From assembly GCF_001412655.1 (NCBI RefSeq), contig NZ_CP012996.1, positions 5,146,001-5,210,000 on the forward strand: a stretch of DNA of 64,000 nt. The letters run 5' to 3'. The notes under the pieces are model-generated. The model was not told the DNA's origin and searched no databases. It saw only the letters and a list, made by a program, of their open reading frames with translations. This document shows positions 17,784-27,985 of the stretch, in pieces. Source of the DNA: Pedobacter sp. PACM 27299 (GTDB lineage Bacteria; Bacteroidota; Bacteroidia; Sphingobacteriales; Sphingobacteriaceae). Both the position numbers and the translations under genes were made by a program. Within the stretch, counting starts at the first letter, position 1; each line of letters starts with the position of its first letter.

Positions 17784-18950
17784 ATGAGATACACAATTCA
17801 ATCACTATTATTGCTTCCGGCATTAATGATTTTAAGTTCATGCGGAAATAGCGGATCAAAACCAGGCGGTCCAGGAGCGGGTGCCCCTCAGGTCAAAGAA
17901 TACAAAGTACTAGAGTTGCAGCCACGCAGCGCAACGTTAAACACAGACTACCCTGCCAGTATCCAGGGTCAGCAAAATATAGAAATCAGACCAAGAGTGG
18001 ATGGGTATGTGGAGAAGATATTTGTAGATGAAGGCTCAATAGTCAAAAAAGGACAGCCCTTGTTCAAAATCAATGCCCCTCAATATGAGCAGGAAGTGCG
18101 TACCGCTACTGCGAGCATTAAAAGTGCAGAAGCAGAAGTGAGTTCAGCAAACATGGCGGTAAATAAAGTAAAGCCATTGGTAGAGAAAGATATCGTGAGT
18201 AAATACGAGTTAGAATCTGCACAATATACTTACCAGGCGAAATTAGCAGCATTGGCACAAGCGAAAGCAGCTTTATCAAATGCAAGAACCAATTTAGGTT
18301 ATACTACGGTAACCAGTCCGGTAGACGGTGTAGTAGGTGCGATTCCTTTCCGTTTAGGAAGTTTGGTGAGCGGTAACAATGCAGAGCCTTTAACTACCGT
18401 ATCCAGCACAGGAAACGTGTATGCTTATTTTGCATTCAATGAAAAACTGTTACTTCACTTCTTTAAAGACGATAAAGGAATGACGCTTGCTCAAAAGCTG
18501 GCTAAGCTTCCTGAAGTTTCTTTAATCTTATCTGATGGTAGTTTATACGATCATAAAGGGCGTATTCAAACCATCACCGGACAAATCAATACCACTACAG
18601 GTTCGGCAAATGTACGTGCGAGTTTCCCAAACCCTAAAGGTCTGATCCGCAGCGGAAGCAGTGCAACAGTAAGAATCCCAGATGCCATTACAGATGCTAT
18701 TCTAATTCCTCAGAGCGCTACTTTTGAATTGCAGGATAAGCGTTTTGCAGTGGTGGTAGATAAAGATGGTAAAACGAAAAGCACCGCAATTACGGTATTG
18801 AAAAACACTGCAGGTACTTACTTCGTGGTAGAAGAAGGCTTGAAAGCAGGTGATAAAATCGTATTAGAAGGCGTTGGTACCTTAAAAGACGATACTCAGA
18901 TTAAAGTAACCCCAGTAAGCGCGGACGTTGTTTACGCAGATTTAAAATAA
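17784..18950 (+). CDS. RND efflux periplasmic adaptor (membrane fusion) lipoprotein
   Basis: 388 aa. A lipobox ends at Cys20 (MILSSC), anchoring the protein to the membrane. It then follows the AcrA/MexA layout: beta-barrel start, half-lipoyl motif IRPRVDGYVEKIFVDEGSIV, a coiled-coil hairpin rich in Ala, Lys and Glu (about 105-170), second half-lipoyl YTTVTSPVDGVVGAIPF, then beta-barrel and membrane-proximal domains. It links the inner-membrane pump encoded next to the outer-membrane factor. A 9-base gap to the pump gene shows tight operon organisation. Confidence 0.92.
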   Translation: MRYTIQSLLLLPALMILSSCGNSGSKPGGPGAGAPQVKEYKVLELQPRSATLNTDYPASIQGQQNIEIRPRVDGYVEKIFVDEGSIVKKGQPLFKINAPQYEQEVRTATASIKSAEAEVSSANMAVNKVKPLVEKDIVSKYELESAQYTYQAKLAALAQAKAALSNARTNLGYTTVTSPVDGVVGAIPFRLGSLVSGNNAEPLTTVSSTGNVYAYFAFNEKLLLHFFKDDKGMTLAQKLAKLPEVSLILSDGSLYDHKGRIQTITGQINTTTGSANVRASFPNPKGLIRSGSSATVRIPDAITDAILIPQSATFELQDKRFAVVVDKDGKTKSTAITVLKNTAGTYFVVEEGLKAGDKIVLEGVGTLKDDTQIKVTPVSADVVYADLK

Positions 18951-18959
18951 GATCCATAT

Positions 18960-21900
18960 ATGTTTAAGATATTCATACAGCGCCCGGTACTTTCTACAGT
19001 GATCTCTGTGATCATTGTGATCCTGGGACTACTAGGGCTGCTCGCGCTGCCCATTTCACAATACCCAGACATTGCCCCTCCTACTGTGCAGGTTTCTGCA
19101 GCATACACAGGTGCGAATGCCGACGTGGTACTTAAAAGCGTCATCATACCACTGGAAGAGCAAATCAACGGGGTGGAGAACATGACTTACATGACCTCTA
19201 CTGCAACCAATGATGGTTCTGCCAGTATTAACATTTTCTTTAAGGTAGGAACAGATCCCGATTTAGCTGCCGTAAACGTGCAGAACAGGGTTTCCAGAGC
19301 GACCAGCTTATTGCCTCAGGAGGTAACACAAGCCGGAGTTACCGTAACGAAAAGTCAGAGTAGTAATCTATTGATTTTCTCACTTTACAGTGATAATCCT
19401 GCTTACGACCAGACTTTCTTACAGAATTATGCGAAGATCAATCTGGTTCCTGCTATTCAAAGGGTAACTGGTGTAGGTAATGCGACGATTTTCGGATCCA
19501 AAGATTACTCGATGCGTATTTGGTTAAAACCAGATATGATGGCACAATACAGTTTGATTCCTGCTGATATCTCAGCGGCTTTGGCTGAGCAAAATATTGA
19601 GGCTGCTCCAGGGAAATTTGGAGAGAATGGCGACGAAGCTTTTCAATATGTAATTAAATACAAAGGAAGGCTGACGAAAGCAACTGAATTTGAAAATATC
19701 GTGGTTAAATCAGCGGGTAATGGCCAGCTGCTGCGTTTAAAAGATGTGGCCAGAGTAGAACTAGGCTCATTAAGTTATAGCTCTAACATCACCACCAATG
19801 GTAAACCATCAGTGGGTGTGGCCATTAGCCAGACTCCAGGATCAAATGCAAGAGACGTTATCAATGAATCGAAAAAGATCATTGAACAGTCGGCTAAAAA
19901 CTTCCCTAAAGGTGTAAATTATATTTACCTGGTAGATGTCAATGAAAACCTGGATGCTTCAATTGAGAAAGTAGTACATACCCTTATTGAAGCCTTTATC
20001 CTGGTATTTATCGTTGTATTTATTTTCCTGCAGGATTTCCGCTCTACCTTAATTCCTGCGATAGCAGTACCGGTAGCGATTGTGGGTACCTTCTTCTTCT
20101 TAAACTTATTTGGTTTTACGATCAACTTACTGACCTTATTTGCCCTCGTCCTCGCCATTGGTATTGTGGTGGATGATGCGATTGTGGTAGTTGAGGCCGT
20201 CCATGCCAAGTTAGATCATGGTTATAAATCCGCCAGAAAAGCGACGATTGATGCCATGAGTGAGATTTCAGGAGCGATCATTTCGATTACCCTGGTTATG
20301 GCAGCAGTATTTATTCCCGTAACCTTTATTACAGGTTCTACAGGGGTATTCTACAAGCAATTCGGCATTACACTTGCGGTAGCAATTATCTTATCCGCAG
20401 TAAATGCATTGACCTTAAGTCCGGCATTGTGTGCTTTATTATTAAAACCACATGCAGACGACCATAAGCATCAAAGCTTTATTCAACGTTTTTATACCGC
20501 ATTCAACGTATCATTTGATAACGTAACCAACAAATACAAAAAATCAATCCAATTCCTTTCTGTGAAGAAATGGATTGTATTGGGAGCTATTGTACTGTTC
20601 AGTGGCGCTTTAGTTTTCATGATGAAAACTACCCCATCTGCTTTTGTTCCTGCGGAAGATCAGGGTACTATTTTTGCCAATATCAGCTTACCGCCATCGG
20701 CATCTATGGAACGCTCTACGGTTATCGCGAAGCAAGTAGATAGTTTGGCACATACCATTCCGGAAGTAAAAAACACCTTACGTATTGTGGGGCAAAACTT
20801 TACTGCTGGTCAGGGTAGTGCTTACAGTATGGTAATTCTGAAACTGAAAACCTGGAGCGACCGCGACCGTGGTATTCAGGAAGTCATCGGCGAACTTTTC
20901 GCTAAGACTGCAGGGATCAGAGATGCGAGTATTTTCTTCATCTCCCCTCCTACGATTCAAGGATTCGGACAGAGTGGTGGATTTGAGTTCCAGGTACAGG
21001 ACAAAGGGGGTCATACCGTTCAGGAGCTGTTCAAAGTAAACTCTGATTTCCTGGCTAACCTATCTAAACGCCCGGAAATTCAATATGCAACCACTTCATT
21101 TAACCCGAACTTCCCACAATATATGCTGGATGTAAATCTGGAAAAATGTAAAGAAGCAGGAATTACAGTAAACTCTGTACTGAACACCTTACAAGGTTAT
21201 TATGGTGGATTGTATGCTTCAAACTTTAACCAGTTTGGTAAGCAATACCGCGTCATGATTCAGGCAGATGCCAATTACCGTAAAAATCCAGAAGGATTAA
21301 ACAAAGTCTTTGTTAGAAACAGCAAAGGCGAAATGGCGCCAATCACGGAATTCATCAACATGACCAGAGTATACGGTCCAGAGTCGATTTCGAGGTTCAA
21401 CCTTTTCAGCTCTATTGCCGTTACAGGTGCACCAAATGCAGGTTATAGCTCTGGAGATGCGATTAAAGCAATTCAGGAAGTAGCTGCAGAATCATTACCG
21501 GCAGGTTATGGCTATGATTTCTCAGGCCTTACCCGTGAAGAGTTGGCTTCTGGTAGTCAGACGGTGTTTATCTTTATCCTGTGTCTGGTATTTGTTTACT
21601 TCCTTCTGAGTGCGCAATATGAAAGTTATATCCTTCCATTTGCGGTAATCCTTTCTATTCCATTCGGTCTAGCGGGTGCTTACTTATTCTCGATCATCTT
21701 TAAATTAAACAGTAATATTTACCTGCAGATCTCCCTCATCATGCTGATTGGTCTATTGGCCAAGAACGGTATTTTGATTGTAGAGTTTGCGCTGGAAAGA
21801 AGACGTCAGGGGCTGGACATCGTCCAATCGGCCATTCAAGGTGCAGTAGCACGTTTCAGACCAATCCTAATGACTTCATTCGCCTTCATCTTTGGATTGG

Positions 21901-22136
21901 TTCCATTGATGTTCTCTACCGGTGCCGGTGCAGTGGGTAATAAATCTATTGGTACAGGTGCTGTAGGTGGTATGTTGATCGGAACAATTTTAGGGGTATT
22001 TGTGATCCCGGTATTGTTCATTATTTTCCAGACGTTACAGGAAAAAATCAGTGGTCCTTTACACTTAAAGACTTACGACGATGATGACGAAGACGCTATC
22101 GATCCGACTAAAGCTAAAAAAGCGCCGCAGCATTAA
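18960..22136 (+). CDS. RND-family (HAE1/AcrB-type) efflux pump
   Basis: 1058 aa, family length. It has the twelve-TM plan: one TM at the N terminus (RPVLSTVISVIIVILGLLG), a large periplasmic loop starting PISQYPDIAPPTVQVSA, a TM block (about 335-530) with GIVVDDAIVVVEAVHAKLD, whose paired Asp residues carry protons, then a second loop and a TM block near 865-1035 including LIGLLAKNGILIVEFALERR. Proton-driven drug or hydrophobic-compound export is inferred from the HAE1 family; heavy-metal CusA motifs are not seen. The C-terminal tail is acidic then basic (DDDDEDAIDPTKAKKAPQH). Confidence 0.95.
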   Translation: MFKIFIQRPVLSTVISVIIVILGLLGLLALPISQYPDIAPPTVQVSAAYTGANADVVLKSVIIPLEEQINGVENMTYMTSTATNDGSASINIFFKVGTDPDLAAVNVQNRVSRATSLLPQEVTQAGVTVTKSQSSNLLIFSLYSDNPAYDQTFLQNYAKINLVPAIQRVTGVGNATIFGSKDYSMRIWLKPDMMAQYSLIPADISAALAEQNIEAAPGKFGENGDEAFQYVIKYKGRLTKATEFENIVVKSAGNGQLLRLKDVARVELGSLSYSSNITTNGKPSVGVAISQTPGSNARDVINESKKIIEQSAKNFPKGVNYIYLVDVNENLDASIEKVVHTLIEAFILVFIVVFIFLQDFRSTLIPAIAVPVAIVGTFFFLNLFGFTINLLTLFALVLAIGIVVDDAIVVVEAVHAKLDHGYKSARKATIDAMSEISGAIISITLVMAAVFIPVTFITGSTGVFYKQFGITLAVAIILSAVNALTLSPALCALLLKPHADDHKHQSFIQRFYTAFNVSFDNVTNKYKKSIQFLSVKKWIVLGAIVLFSGALVFMMKTTPSAFVPAEDQGTIFANISLPPSASMERSTVIAKQVDSLAHTIPEVKNTLRIVGQNFTAGQGSAYSMVILKLKTWSDRDRGIQEVIGELFAKTAGIRDASIFFISPPTIQGFGQSGGFEFQVQDKGGHTVQELFKVNSDFLANLSKRPEIQYATTSFNPNFPQYMLDVNLEKCKEAGITVNSVLNTLQGYYGGLYASNFNQFGKQYRVMIQADANYRKNPEGLNKVFVRNSKGEMAPITEFINMTRVYGPESISRFNLFSSIAVTGAPNAGYSSGDAIKAIQEVAAESLPAGYGYDFSGLTREELASGSQTVFIFILCLVFVYFLLSAQYESYILPFAVILSIPFGLAGAYLFSIIFKLNSNIYLQISLIMLIGLLAKNGILIVEFALERRRQGLDIVQSAIQGAVARFRPILMTSFAFIFGLVPLMFSTGAGAVGNKSIGTGAVGGMLIGTILGVFVIPVLFIIFQTLQEKISGPLHLKTYDDDDEDAIDPTKAKKAPQH

Positions 22137-22156
22137 TCCATTAATTAAGAGAAACA

Positions 22157-23563
22157 ATGATTTTATCCTATAAAAAACAGATGTTCACCCTTGCATTGGC
22201 GGTTACCGTTTTTGCCTCTTGCAGGGTGACTAAACCTTACGAAAGTCCGCAGTTAAAAACGATGGGATTATTTCGTGAGCAAACGTCAACAGACAGCACC
22301 ACCATGGCGAATACGCCATGGCAAACGGTGTTTGCTGATCCGCAATTGGCTGGTTTAATTCAGGAAGGCCTGGATCAAAATCTGGACTTGAAAAATGCGG
22401 TTCAAAATATTGTACAGTCGAAAGCCACTTTACAGCAAAGTAAAGCAGCCTTTTTCCCTACGCTAACCGCTGATGTGAACGCATCAAGGAATAAGCAGTC
22501 ACAAGCTGGATTGAACTTTCCTCCGGGCATCAATATCAATACGCTGACCAATTCTTTCAAAGCGCAGCTGAGCACCAGTTGGGAAGCCGATATCTGGGGT
22601 AAGCTGAGCAGTTCGAAAAGAGCTGCCTTAGCGACTTACTTCCAAACAGATGCTGCAAAAAGAGCCGTACAAACTCAGCTGATTGCTGATATCGCGACCA
22701 ATTACTATACACTACTTGCATTAGACAGTCAGCTGGAAATTACGCAGCAGACTTTGAAAAGCAGAATTACAGGTGTAGAAACGATGAAAGCTTTGAAAGA
22801 AGGTGCAGTTGTAAATGGCGCTGCGGTAGTTCAAAGTGAAGCCAGCAGATATGCAACAGAAGTAACGATTCCAGATTTGAAGAGAACCATCAGAGAGACG
22901 GAGAACGCGTTAAATATCCTATTAGCGAGGGCTCCAGGACCTATTAACCGTGGTAAACTGCAAAATCAGAATCCTACCAGCGATTTAAAAATCGGTGTTC
23001 CTACGCAATTACTTGAAAACAGACCAGATGTACAAGCTGCAGAATTTGCTTTCAGAAGCGCATTTGAGAACACCAATCTGGCCCGTACTTATTTCTACCC
23101 TTCCTTCACCATTACGGCGACAGGTGGTTTGTCAAGTCTGGATCTTAAAGACTTTTTTGACAAGTCGGTATTTTACAATTTGCTGGGTGGATTAACACAG
23201 CCGATCTTTAACAAAGGTTTAAATAAAGCCAGATTAACTACTGCAAAATCCGTTCAGGAGCAAGCAGTAAACAGCTTCCAGAAAACATTACTGGTAGCAG
23301 GTCGCGAAGTATCGGATGCTTTATACACTTACCAAACAGCAGTAGAAAAAGAAGAAGCGCGTGCAAAACAAATTGCGGCCCTACAAAAAGCAGTAGATTA
23401 TACCCAGGAATTATTGAGATATAGCTCTGCTACTAACTATACAGATGTCCTGACTTCAGAACAAAGTTTGCTTGCAGCACAGCTGAGCGGTGTAAATGAC
23501 AGGTTACAAAAACTACAATCTGTAGTTAATTTATACAGAGCATTGGGTGGAGGCTGGAAATAA
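22157..23563 (+). CDS. Outer-membrane efflux lipoprotein (NodT/OprM-type)
   Basis: 468 aa. A lipobox with Cys22 (TVFASC) makes it a lipoprotein, as in OprM/NodT factors. Two TolC-type repeat halves are visible: LDLKNAVQNIVQSKATLQQS and, in the second half, LLENRPDVQAAEFAFRSAFE, the typical NRPDV motif, plus AFFPTLTADVNASRN and TYFYPSFTITATGG. It forms the exit duct of the preceding adaptor/pump pair and is the last gene of the unit before the shared terminator. Confidence 0.92.
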   Translation: MILSYKKQMFTLALAVTVFASCRVTKPYESPQLKTMGLFREQTSTDSTTMANTPWQTVFADPQLAGLIQEGLDQNLDLKNAVQNIVQSKATLQQSKAAFFPTLTADVNASRNKQSQAGLNFPPGININTLTNSFKAQLSTSWEADIWGKLSSSKRAALATYFQTDAAKRAVQTQLIADIATNYYTLLALDSQLEITQQTLKSRITGVETMKALKEGAVVNGAAVVQSEASRYATEVTIPDLKRTIRETENALNILLARAPGPINRGKLQNQNPTSDLKIGVPTQLLENRPDVQAAEFAFRSAFENTNLARTYFYPSFTITATGGLSSLDLKDFFDKSVFYNLLGGLTQPIFNKGLNKARLTTAKSVQEQAVNSFQKTLLVAGREVSDALYTYQTAVEKEEARAKQIAALQKAVDYTQELLRYSSATNYTDVLTSEQSLLAAQLSGVNDRLQKLQSVVNLYRALGGGWK

Positions 23564-23584
23564 TTCCCGCTAAAGCTTGATCAT

Positions 23585-23624
23585 AAAACGCCCCCTTAAA
23601 GTATTAACTTTTCGGGGGCGTTTT
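23585..23624. terminator. Bidirectional terminator between two convergent RND operons
   Basis: AAAACGCCCCC pairs perfectly with GGGGGCGTTTT (11 bp). A second short stem AAAGT/ACTTT lies inside the loop, giving a long composite hairpin with T runs on both strands. Confidence 0.9.
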
Positions 23625-23666
23625 TATAAAATAGGAAATCCTGATAGGCCTGTAAAAATTAAGGAG

Positions 23667-26600
23667 TTAATCATCCTCTGCATGTAAAGTGTTTTTATGG
23701 TCTTCCGGTTTATAACTGGCTTGTAATTCGGCCAGTTTCTTTTTACCATAAGCAAGTTTAGTAATCAATACAAACAATACTGGCACAATAAACAGCGCCA
23801 ATATTGTAGCTGACAACATCCCCGCAGCTACTGTCCATCCAATCGTCTGACGAGAAACAGAACCTGCTCCGGTAGAGATGATCAAAGGAATTACCCCCAG
23901 TACAAAGGCAAGCGAGGTCATAATAATCGGTCTGAGCCTTAACCTCACGGCCTCAATTGTTGCCGCAATGAGCTCCATCCCCCAGTCTACCCTTTCCTTG
24001 GCAAACTCCACAATCAAAATCGCATTTTTAGCGGATAAACCGATCAGGGTAATCAATCCTACCTGCGCATAAATGTTGTTGTCTAATTTCGGCAGGAAGC
24101 TTAAAGCGAGAATTGCCCCAAATAAACCTAGCGGTACGGAGAGTAAAATAGAGAACGGAACGGACCAGCTTTCATACAAGGCGGCCAGTAAAAGAAACAC
24201 GAATACGATAATCAATGAAAAGATTAGCGTGGTACTGTTTCCTGCTTCCGTTTCCTCTAAACTCAAACCAGAGAAATCATAAGCATAATTGGCGGGTAAA
24301 GTTTGAGCGGCTACTTCTTGTAAAGCTTTCAGGGCATCACCGGAACTGCTGCCTGGTTTTGCGGCGCCACCAATCTCTATAGACCGGAAAAGGTTGTAGT
24401 GATTGATAATAGAGGCATTTTCTATCACCTTATAACTCACCAAAGAACTCAGTGGCACGGAAACGCCCTGTGCATTCATCACCCGAAGGTGTTTCAGGTT
24501 GTCAATATTTGCTCTATAATTGGTGTCGGCCTGACTCACTACGCGGAAGTTCCTGCCATATTTCGTAAAATCATTGATGTAACTGCTGCCCAGATAGGTG
24601 GAAATAGTACTGTACACGGCGCCAATAGAAACCCCCATCTTTTTCGCCAGATCCCGATCTACATGTATTTTATAGTTTGGTGTTCTGGAGTTGAACAGCG
24701 TATAAGCCATTCCAATTTCAGGTCGCTGATTTGCTGCTGCGAGGAATTTCCCCACATTGGCTTCAAACTCTTTGATGTCTCCACTCTGTTTCTCCTGAAT
24801 CTGTAAGCTGAAACCACCACTGATTCCCAATCCTGGAATTGCCGGCGGCGAGACCACCAGAACACTTCCATCCTTATCACCGGCAAAACTTTTCGTTACG
24901 CTGGCCATAATTGCATTCACATCCCTTTTACGAAGGTCCCAATTTTTAAGCTGCACAAAGAAAGTACCTGCATTCGATTTGAAAGACCTGTTCAGGATAT
25001 TGATTCCACTGATGGAAGTAATGTTGTCTACTTCAGGATTATTTTTGCGGATACTATCTGTGATTCTTTTGATAAATGCATCTGTACGTACGGAAGAAGC
25101 ACCTTCGGGCAAACTTGCCCCGATTAAGAAAATCCCGGCATCCTCAGAAGGGATGAAACCTGTTGGCTTTTTAACAAATAAACCACCCGTTCCCAGGTAA
25201 ATACAAAGCAGGATGATCAGTACCAGAGGAATTGACTTTAAGGCCTTTTTAACCCCCATAGAATAATTATGGGTTACACCAGCAAACCACCTGTTAAACT
25301 TGTAGAAGAACTTATTCAGCCCTTTGGAATCTGCTGTTAAATTCATTGGAACTAACAAAAGAGAACACAATGCCGGCGTTAGAGAAAGTGCAATAAAAGC
25401 AGAAATCAATACAGAAACGGCAATGGTAATTGCAAACTGCTGATACAGCTGTCCAACCATTCCCGGAATGAATCCTACTGGAATAAATACCGCAGCTAAA
25501 ATCAGGGCAATGGCAATTACCGGCGCAGTGATGTCGTTCATCGCCCTGCGTGTTGCATCTGGAGCTGATAAACCATCATGGTCCATATAATGCTGTACTG
25601 CCTCTACCACCACAATCGCATCATCCACCACAATCCCGATCGCGAGTACAAAACCAAACATCGTCAGGGTATTGATGGAGAAACCAAAGAAAGTAAAGAA
25701 GATAAACGTACCAATGATGGAAACGGGGATGGCCAGTACGGGAATCAGGGTTGCTCTCCAGCTTTGCAGGAAGAAGAATACCACCAATGTTACCAGTACC
25801 AGGGCCTCAATTAAGGTACTCACTACCTCACTGATCGACACCTTTACGACGGTAACAGTTTCATAAGGAACCGTATAATCCAGGTCCTTTGGAAAAGACT
25901 TTTTCAATTGATCCAAAGCTTTTTGAATCCCATCTGCGGTTTGTACCGCATTCCCTCCCGGCGTCTGGTTGATCATCATCAGGGAGGCCACTTTTCCATT
26001 TACTTTAGAGCTATTGGCATAACTAAAGGCACCTAACTCCACTCTTGCTACATCTTTCAGAAAAACAACGGAACCATCTGCACCTGTTTTGATCACTATA
26101 TTATTAAACTGATCTACAGTATTCAGGTCGCCATCCAGAATCACAGAAAACTCAAATGTCTGGTGGTTTGCTTGTGGAGGTGCACCCACACTCCCCCCTG
26201 GAATCCTCGTATTTTGCTCCTGTACCGCAGTAGAAACTGCTGCTGGTGTTAAACCATAATTGGCCAGTTTATTTGCATCCAGCCAGATCCGCATACTAAA
26301 TGGCTGACCAAAAGCCTGTACATCTCCTACCCCTTTCACCCGCAATAATGCGTCTTTTACATACAGATTGATATAATTGGAAATAAATTTGTCATCATAA
26401 GTTCCGTTCGGAGAATACAAACCAACCACCATCAAAATATCATTGTTGGCTTTTTTCGTGGTCACTCCTAAACGGGTCACGGCCTCTGGCAAGGAGGGTT
26501 CTGCAATACCTACCCTATTTTGTACATCCAGGGCGGCGATGTCAATATTTGTACCTACATCAAAGGTGACGGTAATCGAAGAGCGTCCATCGGAGGTACT

Positions 26601-26846
26601 GTTGGATGATAAATATTTCATACCCGGGGTACCATTGATCTGACTTTCTATGGGAGTAGTCACTGTTTGCTCCACGGTCTGCGCATCAGCCCCGGTATAA
26701 GCTGCAGAAACAGTAACCGTTGGCGGCGCAATACTTGGGTACTGACTGATGGGCAAGGTAGTGATGACAATAGTTCCAATCAGTACAATTAAAATGGAGA
26801 TGACGATGGCCGTGACCGGGCGCCTGATAAATACTTCTGAGATCAT
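23667..26846 (-). CDS. Second RND-family (HAE1-type) efflux pump
   Basis: 1059 aa with the same plan as the pump at 18960: N-terminal TM, TLPISQYPSIAPPTVTVSA, the TM4 motif GIVVDDAIVVVEAVQHYMD with tandem Asp, and LIGLSAKNAILIVEFAKER in the second TM block. It is clearly a different paralogue: the loops diverge (for example PEVDNITSISGINILNRSFK). It is the second gene of a leftward unit with adaptor upstream and ends just before the shared terminator. The substrate is unknown. Confidence 0.95.
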   Translation of the reverse strand: MISEVFIRRPVTAIVISILIVLIGTIVITTLPISQYPSIAPPTVTVSAAYTGADAQTVEQTVTTPIESQINGTPGMKYLSSNSTSDGRSSITVTFDVGTNIDIAALDVQNRVGIAEPSLPEAVTRLGVTTKKANNDILMVVGLYSPNGTYDDKFISNYINLYVKDALLRVKGVGDVQAFGQPFSMRIWLDANKLANYGLTPAAVSTAVQEQNTRIPGGSVGAPPQANHQTFEFSVILDGDLNTVDQFNNIVIKTGADGSVVFLKDVARVELGAFSYANSSKVNGKVASLMMINQTPGGNAVQTADGIQKALDQLKKSFPKDLDYTVPYETVTVVKVSISEVVSTLIEALVLVTLVVFFFLQSWRATLIPVLAIPVSIIGTFIFFTFFGFSINTLTMFGFVLAIGIVVDDAIVVVEAVQHYMDHDGLSAPDATRRAMNDITAPVIAIALILAAVFIPVGFIPGMVGQLYQQFAITIAVSVLISAFIALSLTPALCSLLLVPMNLTADSKGLNKFFYKFNRWFAGVTHNYSMGVKKALKSIPLVLIILLCIYLGTGGLFVKKPTGFIPSEDAGIFLIGASLPEGASSVRTDAFIKRITDSIRKNNPEVDNITSISGINILNRSFKSNAGTFFVQLKNWDLRKRDVNAIMASVTKSFAGDKDGSVLVVSPPAIPGLGISGGFSLQIQEKQSGDIKEFEANVGKFLAAANQRPEIGMAYTLFNSRTPNYKIHVDRDLAKKMGVSIGAVYSTISTYLGSSYINDFTKYGRNFRVVSQADTNYRANIDNLKHLRVMNAQGVSVPLSSLVSYKVIENASIINHYNLFRSIEIGGAAKPGSSSGDALKALQEVAAQTLPANYAYDFSGLSLEETEAGNSTTLIFSLIIVFVFLLLAALYESWSVPFSILLSVPLGLFGAILALSFLPKLDNNIYAQVGLITLIGLSAKNAILIVEFAKERVDWGMELIAATIEAVRLRLRPIIMTSLAFVLGVIPLIISTGAGSVSRQTIGWTVAAGMLSATILALFIVPVLFVLITKLAYGKKKLAELQASYKPEDHKNTLHAEDD

Positions 26847-26861
26847 AAGCTTGAAATTCTT

Positions 26862-27977
26862 TTAAAATTTTACCACGGCACCAGGCCTTACATTTTGTGC
26901 ACCATCTGAAACAATCAATTCGCCCGCTTTCAATCCATCTTTCACGACTACATTTTTATCAAATTGTTTTCCCAGCTGGATGATGCGTTGTTCTGCCTTG
27001 TTACTATCGGCCACTACATACACATTAAATGAGCCCAATTGCTCTATCACCGATTTATATGGAATCACCAATTCGTTGTCTTCAGATTTATTCAATACTT
27101 TCATATTCACCGTCATCCCGGCAATCAGCTTTCCAGATTCATTCGGATAACTGATCCTCACCTTGATCGTTCCTGTGGCCGGATCTACTGCACGGTCTAT
27201 GGTAATAATTTTACCCTGACGTTTATACAAACTGCCATCTTGCAGCTGGACGGTAAAAAGAGAATCTTTGACCGCCGCCGGATTACTTTTCAGTTTCTGG
27301 AAATGCGGAATATCTGCCTGGTTTACGGTGATATCTACCGCAATCGGATTTCCGGTTGAAACCGTATTTAAAAGCGTAGAGCCTGCCGTTACCAACGCAC
27401 CTGGTTTCACTTGGGAAATACCTATTGTTCCGGTTAATGGAGATACAATCACTGCATTTTGAAGGTCATTATTTGCAGAAGAAAGCGTTGCTTTTGCTGC
27501 AGCGACCTGCGATTCAGCATTGGCCAGATCCGTTAGCGCATAATCAACCCGCTGTTTAGCGATTGCATCCTGAGCGGCTAGGTTTTTATAGCGATCTGCG
27601 TCTTTTTTAGCCTTATCACGATTGGCCTGTGCCATCTGCACATTTGCTTTAGCAGAATTGTAGGCAGCCAGGTACTTTGTGCGGTCAATTTCATAGAGCT
27701 TCTGACCCCTGGTTACTTTCTGTCCATCCTTTACAAAGATGGCGGTCACAAAACCACCCACTTGTGCACGGATTTCGACTTCATCTAAAGCCACTACTAC
27801 CCCTGGATAGGAATCCACGGTAGTAACCGGCTGAGCAGCTACCTTATAAACAGATACGGGAGTTGCCGGAGGTGGACCACCCTGCTGCTGTGCAGCTTTA
27901 TTTCCATTACCGCATGATGCTAAAGAAATGGACCCCAAAATAACAATGCCTAGTTTTACGTGATTAATCGTCTTCAT
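26862..27977 (-). CDS. RND efflux periplasmic adaptor lipoprotein (second system)
   Basis: 371 aa. A lipobox with Cys22 (ISLASC) precedes a Gly/Pro/Gln-rich linker. Half-lipoyl motifs IRAQVGGFVTAIFVKDGQKV and VIVSPLTGTIGISQV flank a coiled-coil hairpin with Ala/Lys/Gln-rich heptads (about 100-170). A beta-barrel and the membrane-proximal domain follow, ending GAQNVRPGAVVKF. It lies between the outer-membrane factor gene (8-base gap) and the pump gene (15-base gap). Confidence 0.92.
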   Translation of the reverse strand: MKTINHVKLGIVILGSISLASCGNGNKAAQQQGGPPPATPVSVYKVAAQPVTTVDSYPGVVVALDEVEIRAQVGGFVTAIFVKDGQKVTRGQKLYEIDRTKYLAAYNSAKANVQMAQANRDKAKKDADRYKNLAAQDAIAKQRVDYALTDLANAESQVAAAKATLSSANNDLQNAVIVSPLTGTIGISQVKPGALVTAGSTLLNTVSTGNPIAVDITVNQADIPHFQKLKSNPAAVKDSLFTVQLQDGSLYKRQGKIITIDRAVDPATGTIKVRISYPNESGKLIAGMTVNMKVLNKSEDNELVIPYKSVIEQLGSFNVYVVADSNKAEQRIIQLGKQFDKNVVVKDGLKAGELIVSDGAQNVRPGAVVKF

Positions 27978-27985
27978 TTGAGTAC